Of a stretch of DNA of 17,867 nucleotides, positions 13,995 to 17,867 are shown piece by piece; within the stretch, counting starts at the first letter, position 1, and every line of letters begins with the position of its first letter. The notes beneath the pieces were generated by a model, which saw only the letters and a program-made list of their open reading frames with translations, was not told the origin of the DNA and searched no databases. The position numbers and the translations under genes were made by a program. Origin of the DNA: Micavibrio sp. UBA1664. GTDB lineage: Bacteria > Pseudomonadota > Alphaproteobacteria > Micavibrionales > UBA1664. The stretch covers positions 1 to 17,867 of the forward strand of contig DCKW01000086.1 in assembly GCA_002320485.1 (NCBI GenBank), written 5' to 3'.

Positions 13995-14965
13995 TGGCTG
14001 AAAATCCAAACAATCCTGATCCTAAAAAACGTGGTCTGGGGCGCGGGCTTGATGCAATTTTCGGTGAGGATAGCAATATGGCGGATGAGACGACGGTTGT
14101 TTCACATGAAACAGAATCGGAATCCGATGTCAGCCCAAATGATATAATTTCCGATGATTTGAAACGGCGGACCATGCCGATTGAATGGTTGCGCCCATGT
14201 CCATTTCAGCCGCGAAAACATTTCGATCAAGAGGCATTGGATGATCTTGCCAAATCTATACGCATGCATGGGATATTGCAGCCTATTGTTGTTCGCCCAG
14301 TTGCCAATGAAGAACGTGCCTATGAAATTATAGCGGGAGAACGCCGCTGGCGGGCGGCACAATTGGTGCAAATGCATACAGTTCCTGTTGTTTTACAATA
14401 TCTGGACGACGAGACAGTGCTTGAAATTGCACTGATTGAAAATCTTCAACGCGAGGATCTGACACCGATAGAAGAGGCAAAAGCCCTTAAAAAATTGATG
14501 GATATTCACGGGCACACGCAGGAAAAACTCTCCGCAACTATAGGCAAAAGCCGCCCTTATATTGCCAATGTATTACGCCTGTTGCAATTGCCTCCTAAGG
14601 TGCAAACGATGGTGGAAGAAGGTGAATTAAGCGCAGGACATGCCCGTGCATTAATTGGGCGCGATAATGCGGAAATATTGGCGCAACGGGTTATTGATGA
14701 AAATCTATCCGTACGGGCTGTTGAAAAAATTGTTCAAGAAAACGACGTTAAACATGATGCGAACAAGAAGGGGGCTTCAAAATCCTCTGCAAGCAGCAAG
14801 GATGTGAACACAATTGCCTTAGAAGAGGAAATAACACGGATTTTAGGGATGTCGGTAACCATACAAGCCGCATCAAAGTCAGGTCAGGGATCAGTTAAAA
14901 TCCAATATAAAAATTTTGATCAGCTTGATGATGTTATTCATCGCCTATCAAAAGGGTCGCAATAA
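13994..14965 (+). CDS. parB: Chromosome partitioning CTPase ParB
   Basis: ParB binds parS, loads as a CTP-dependent sliding clamp and stimulates ParA. In this 323-residue protein the N-terminal ParA-contact motif KKRGLGRGLDAIF (11-23) is followed by a flexible linker. The CTP-binding domain has FQPRKHF (71-77) and GERRWRA (115-121), then ENLQRE (149-154). The helix-turn-helix is at about 175-200 (EKLSATIGKSRPYIANVLRLL). A Ser/Lys-rich linker (250-270) leads to the C-terminal dimerisation domain (275-320). Its start is coupled to the parA stop. A one-mismatch parS lies in its own coding sequence at the linker (VSHET, 36-40), which could allow ParB to bind its own gene. It is convergent with holA, four bases away. 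Confidence 0.97.
   Translation: MAENPNNPDPKKRGLGRGLDAIFGEDSNMADETTVVSHETESESDVSPNDIISDDLKRRTMPIEWLRPCPFQPRKHFDQEALDDLAKSIRMHGILQPIVVRPVANEERAYEIIAGERRWRAAQLVQMHTVPVVLQYLDDETVLEIALIENLQREDLTPIEEAKALKKLMDIHGHTQEKLSATIGKSRPYIANVLRLLQLPPKVQTMVEEGELSAGHARALIGRDNAEILAQRVIDENLSVRAVEKIVQENDVKHDANKKGASKSSASSKDVNTIALEEEITRILGMSVTIQAASKSGQGSVKIQYKNFDQLDDVIHRLSKGSQ
14098..14113. promoter_or_regulatory. parS: parS-like site 5, variant, within parB (15/16)
   Basis: TGTTTCACATGAAACA differs from the consensus by one base at the centre, which breaks the perfect palindrome. It encodes VSHET in the linker of ParB. Confidence 0.65.
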
Positions 14966-14973
14966 AATTTTAT
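14962..14973. repeat. Palindrome spanning both stop codons of convergent parB and holA
   Basis: ATAAAATTTTAT is a perfect 12-base palindrome containing the TAA of parB on the plus strand and the TAA of holA on the minus strand. It lacks a GC stem, so it is not a convincing terminator. Confidence 0.35.
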
Positions 14974-16043
14974 CGTATGTGTGAAGGCTGGTAACGGCTA
15001 ATCTGCATGATCGCGTTTTTAATCAGGCCGACATCATCGTAACCGCTTTGTTTAATCATACCCTCAACCCTATTTAATGTATCCAAAACGGATTCCAGGG
15101 GTGCAATCATCCACCGTTGCAATTGACGTTTAAATTGATCTTCCACCTTCCAAAACAATGGCGGGGATAATGTCTTCAAAGCATCCGCTTGTGTTAATCC
15201 TGTAGCAATTTTCATATGAACGCCCATTAAACGCCAAAAATGATTTTGAATTGACCTTAAAATAACAATCGGTGCAACCTGATCTTTAATCAAACTTTCA
15301 ATAATCATCTGGCTTTCCTGTATGTTACCATCGCCAACAGCATACACCAGACGGTCCATCGACCAATCGCGTACGTCCCCGCAACATGCAATGATATCGC
15401 GGAGCTCAATAAAACCTATTTTTTCACGTACAGCCTCACCACCAAACCCTTTATAACCTTGCTTATATCCTTTATATATAATGAGTTTTTCAATTTCATT
15501 TCTTGCAATAGTTCTGTCACCGATAATGGCGCCTGATAACGCCAGTAAGGCATCCTGATCTATGGAATAACCTGCATGCGTACACATTTCACGAATTATT
15601 CCTGCTAGTGTACGTTCGTCATCGACATAACAGGGAACGGCGGCCGCATTCTTTGCCGACTCACATAATTTGCGTAACGGAGATCGTGGGCCCAGATCGC
15701 CCGCCTCAATAATAACAAGCGTATCTTGCGAAGGGTTTTCCAAATAATCTTTTAAAATGATATTCAACCCATCGCCGGCATCTTTAATAAAAAGGAGTCG
15801 ATTACCCCCCATTAAGGACAAAGCGTTTGCTTCATCATAAAAAATAGAAGGATCGGCAATTATTTTATCATGAGAAAGCGTAATGACATTAAAAGGATCG
15901 TTTAAATCGGGATTGACCGTTTTTGCCATTATCCTCGATCGTTCCTTCATCAATCCTTGGTCGGGTCCATAAACAAGGATGGCCCGCGCTTTCGGATCAG
16001 GGGATTTAACAAAGGATTCTATTTGCTTGAATGATAATTTCAT
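14970..16043 (-). CDS. holA: DNA polymerase III subunit delta
   Basis: HolA is the delta subunit of the clamp loader, which opens the sliding clamp and loads it on DNA. The 357-residue protein is full length. The N-terminus MKLSFKQIESFV and LVYGPDQGLMKERS (23-36) match the alphaproteobacterial form, where a degenerate P-loop-like site is typical. GGNRLLFIKDAGDG and LVIIEAGDLGPRSPLRK follow, and the middle and C-terminal helical collar region includes RNEIEKLIIYKG, VAPIVILRSIQNHFWRL and a final QISRYQP. The ATG overlaps the lptE stop by four bases (ATGA), so it is coupled to lptE. The order leuS-lptE-holA is conserved in many proteobacteria. Confidence 0.95.
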   Translation of the reverse strand: MKLSFKQIESFVKSPDPKARAILVYGPDQGLMKERSRIMAKTVNPDLNDPFNVITLSHDKIIADPSIFYDEANALSLMGGNRLLFIKDAGDGLNIILKDYLENPSQDTLVIIEAGDLGPRSPLRKLCESAKNAAAVPCYVDDERTLAGIIREMCTHAGYSIDQDALLALSGAIIGDRTIARNEIEKLIIYKGYKQGYKGFGGEAVREKIGFIELRDIIACCGDVRDWSMDRLVYAVGDGNIQESQMIIESLIKDQVAPIVILRSIQNHFWRLMGVHMKIATGLTQADALKTLSPPLFWKVEDQFKRQLQRWMIAPLESVLDTLNRVEGMIKQSGYDDVGLIKNAIMQISRYQPSHIR

Positions 16044-16528
16044 CGTTTGAAATATAATTCCAGATCGGTAACGATATTTTCACTAAGGGCGCGTAAAGCC
16101 TGTTCCCGCGCATCTTGCTCTGTAACGAACGTTGTAAATTGTCCGCTTAAAATATTATAACTGCTAACGCTACGAGCGGCCCTTGTCAGAACAACCTCAT
16201 TATCCGATAAGCGGATGAGGCGAAACATCACCATTTCACGGACTTGTGCCCGTGAGGCCTCATCATCCTTATCAATGCCGATGGATACAATTGTTTCTTG
16301 TACCGGGCTTACCGATAATCTGTATTCGGGCGAAGCGGGGACGTTGCTATTGTAAATCCGGTCTATCAGATAATTACGCACCATCTGTCCCGATCTATCA
16401 GGAATGGTATCAATAGTTATGGCAGATAAAGAGTTCTCAACCACCCCCGATTGCATGGAGGGGCTGTAGACAGGCGTAAATCCGCAGGCAGACAGGAATA
16501 ACAAACATAAAACGGCAATATATTTCAT
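16040..16528 (-). CDS. lptE: LPS assembly lipoprotein LptE
   Basis: LptE is the outer-membrane lipoprotein that plugs the LptD barrel for lipopolysaccharide export. The 162-residue protein begins with a lipoprotein signal peptide (MKYIAVLCLLFLSAC) ending in the lipobox LSAC with Cys15, followed by GFTPVY, the usual start of mature LptE. The remaining part has the expected size and alternating beta/alpha pattern (ITIDTIPDRSGQMVRNYLID; REQALRALSENIVTDLELYF). Position between leuS and holA supports the call. AAAGGA lies directly against the ATG with no spacer, so initiation may be inefficient or coupled to leuS. It overlaps holA by four bases. Confidence 0.9.
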   Translation of the reverse strand: MKYIAVLCLLFLSACGFTPVYSPSMQSGVVENSLSAITIDTIPDRSGQMVRNYLIDRIYNSNVPASPEYRLSVSPVQETIVSIGIDKDDEASRAQVREMVMFRLIRLSDNEVVLTRAARSVSSYNILSGQFTTFVTEQDAREQALRALSENIVTDLELYFKR

Positions 16529-16585
16529 TCCTTTAAATTAACAGGAACGCAACAGATTGCACGCAATAATTTTTCTAAGAATCCC

Positions 16586-17867
16586 TTAACCGACAACAAC
16601 ATTGACAATACGGTCAGGCACCACAATAACCTTACGAATATCTTTCCCATCAATGGCACGAAGGACATCATCGTTGGCCATAGCGGTTTGTTCGGTAACA
16701 GTCTTGTCACTACCTTTTGGCAGTGTGATCGTGGCGCGTAATTTTCCGTTGACCTGAACCCCTATCGTCACGGCGTCATCAGCAAGAATGGAGCAATCTG
16801 CAACAGGCCAGGTTGAATCTGCTACAAGGCCATCCATATCCAACATTGCCCATATCTCCTCTGCCAAATGTGGCGTTAGGGGCGAGATCAATTGCGCCAA
16901 AGTTGTAAATCCTTCACGCATGACCCATGCTTCATCGCTCTTGCTTGAATCCAAAGAGGAAAATTCGTTCGACATTTCGCGAATGCGGGCAACGGCCTTG
17001 TTCATATGAAAGGCATCAATGTCCGTGGCGACATTTTTACGGGTTTCGTGAATTTTTCGCAATACGGCAAGCGCCTTCTCCCCGCATTCGGGTTGGGCTG
17101 AATCTGCCGCAGGTAATGCATTGTGATTATCGGCCACCATACGATATAGTTTATTGATATATTTCCATGCTCCCTCAATGCCGCTTTCTGTCCATTCAAG
17201 ATCGCGGTCAGGCGGTGAATCCGACAAAACAAATAAGCGAGCGGCATCTGCGCCATAACTGTCGAGAATTTCCTCCGGATCAATCGTGTTGCGTTTTGAT
17301 TTGGACATTTTTTCATTGCGCTGCGCCTTAACGGCAAGTTTTGTATTACGCTCGATCATGTTGCCGTTTTCGTTCGTGATAATGTCGGCGGGGTAGACCC
17401 ACTTGCCGTCAGAATCTTTAAATGACATGTGGGTGACCATGCCTTGTGTAAACAGACCGGCGAATGGTTCGCTGACATCAGTATAACCGCATTGTTTCAA
17501 CGCGCGCTGGAAAAAGCGTGAGTATAAAAGGTGTAATACTGCGTGTTCGACACCGCCGATATATTGATCGACGGGCATCCAGTAGTCGGCGCGATCCTTG
17601 GCAAAACCGATCTCTTCGTTGCGCGGGTCGGTATAGCGAAGGAAATACCAGCTGCTTTCAAAAAAGGTGTCAAATGTATCCGTTTCGCGGATAGCTTTCT
17701 CCCCACAGGTCGGGCACGTGGTGTGTTTCCATGTCGGATGGCGGTCCAATGGATTGCCGGGTTTATCAAATGTAACATCTGTAGGTAACTCAACAGGAAG
17801 TTGGTCTTCAGGAACGGGAACAATGCCACAGCCTTCACAATGAATAACGGGAACAGGACACCCCCAA
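16586..17867 (-). CDS. leuS: Leucyl-tRNA synthetase, C-terminal half (partial)
   Basis: LeuRS charges tRNA-Leu. The frame is open to the right edge, and about 426 of the usual 860 or so residues are visible. The first visible residues are WGCPVPVIHCEGCG, then NPLDRHPTWKH and CPTCG, so two CxxC pairs of the zinc domain are present. The catalytic core continues with FESSWYFLRY, YIGGVEHAVLHLLYSRFF and the KMSKS loop (about 17297-17311). The anticodon-binding helical domain includes SPLTPHLAEEIW, and the C-terminal domain includes VQVNGKLRATI and ends PDRIVNVVVG. The HIGH motif and editing domain are outside the window. The gap of 57 bases to lptE holds no visible promoter, so leuS-lptE-holA is probably one transcript. 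Confidence 0.97.
   Translation of the reverse strand, partial: WGCPVPVIHCEGCGIVPVPEDQLPVELPTDVTFDKPGNPLDRHPTWKHTTCPTCGEKAIRETDTFDTFFESSWYFLRYTDPRNEEIGFAKDRADYWMPVDQYIGGVEHAVLHLLYSRFFQRALKQCGYTDVSEPFAGLFTQGMVTHMSFKDSDGKWVYPADIITNENGNMIERNTKLAVKAQRNEKMSKSKRNTIDPEEILDSYGADAARLFVLSDSPPDRDLEWTESGIEGAWKYINKLYRMVADNHNALPAADSAQPECGEKALAVLRKIHETRKNVATDIDAFHMNKAVARIREMSNEFSSLDSSKSDEAWVMREGFTTLAQLISPLTPHLAEEIWAMLDMDGLVADSTWPVADCSILADDAVTIGVQVNGKLRATITLPKGSDKTVTEQTAMANDDVLRAIDGKDIRKVIVVPDRIVNVVVG

Noticed and set aside
16525..16710. Open frame with hydrophobic stretches overlapping the end of leuS
   Set aside because: It is out of frame with the intact LeuRS C-terminus; the hydrophobicity is a shadow of the leuS coding frame.
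1..17867. tRNA or rRNA genes, CRISPR arrays, insertion sequences or prophage genes
   Set aside because: None was seen: no regularly spaced repeats, transposase motifs or cloverleaf-like stretches were noticed. A dedicated scan would be needed to exclude small RNAs.

Overview
The window looks like the replication-origin neighbourhood of an alphaproteobacterial chromosome of moderate GC content (mid-40s percent by eye). The order hemE-hemJ-rho ... mnmE-mnmG-rsmG-parA-parB followed by convergent holA-lptE-leuS is the arrangement expected beside alphaproteobacterial origins. A DUF6489-like protein and a CtrA-type motif support the class. The DUF6782-like paralogues and the moderate GC suggest a Micavibrionales- or Rhodospirillales-like lineage, but that finer placement is only a guess.

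Layout: (1) 17-3384, minus strand: a tightly packed run of two paralogous unknown proteins, coaE and a class I glutamine amidotransferase. (2) 3529-4128, minus strand: an unrecognised protein. (3) 4129-4461: a 333-base non-coding stretch with two perfect DnaA boxes, three copies of GGGGATAA, one TTAA-N7-TTAA CtrA-type box and an AT-rich flank next to hemE. This is the best candidate for oriC, and nearby genes on both sides point away from it. (4) 4462-5936: hemE and hemJ, two steps of haem synthesis. (5) 6146-7456: rho with its own leader. (6) 7450-9030, minus strand: an unusual membrane protein with eight CXXC pairs, converging on rho. (7) 9078-14965: a plus-strand run of DUF6489, mnmE, mnmG, rsmG, parA and parB. 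(8) 14970-17867, minus strand: holA, lptE and the C-terminal half of leuS, which runs off the right edge.

The chromosome-maintenance genes fit together. Five parS-like palindromes, three of them perfect 16-mers, lie inside coding sequences between 7912 and 14113, in the zinc-finger gene, mnmE, mnmG, rsmG and parB itself. Each is read in the same codon phase, giving the peptide VSRET (VSHET in parB). ParB made here would load on these sites, and ParA would segregate the origin region about 4-10 kb away.

The main novelties are the candidate origin with DnaA and CtrA motifs side by side, the two tandem paralogues that look like inactivated metallopeptidases between coaE and the origin, and the 8xCXXC membrane protein. 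I saw no rRNA, tRNA, CRISPR array or insertion sequence.
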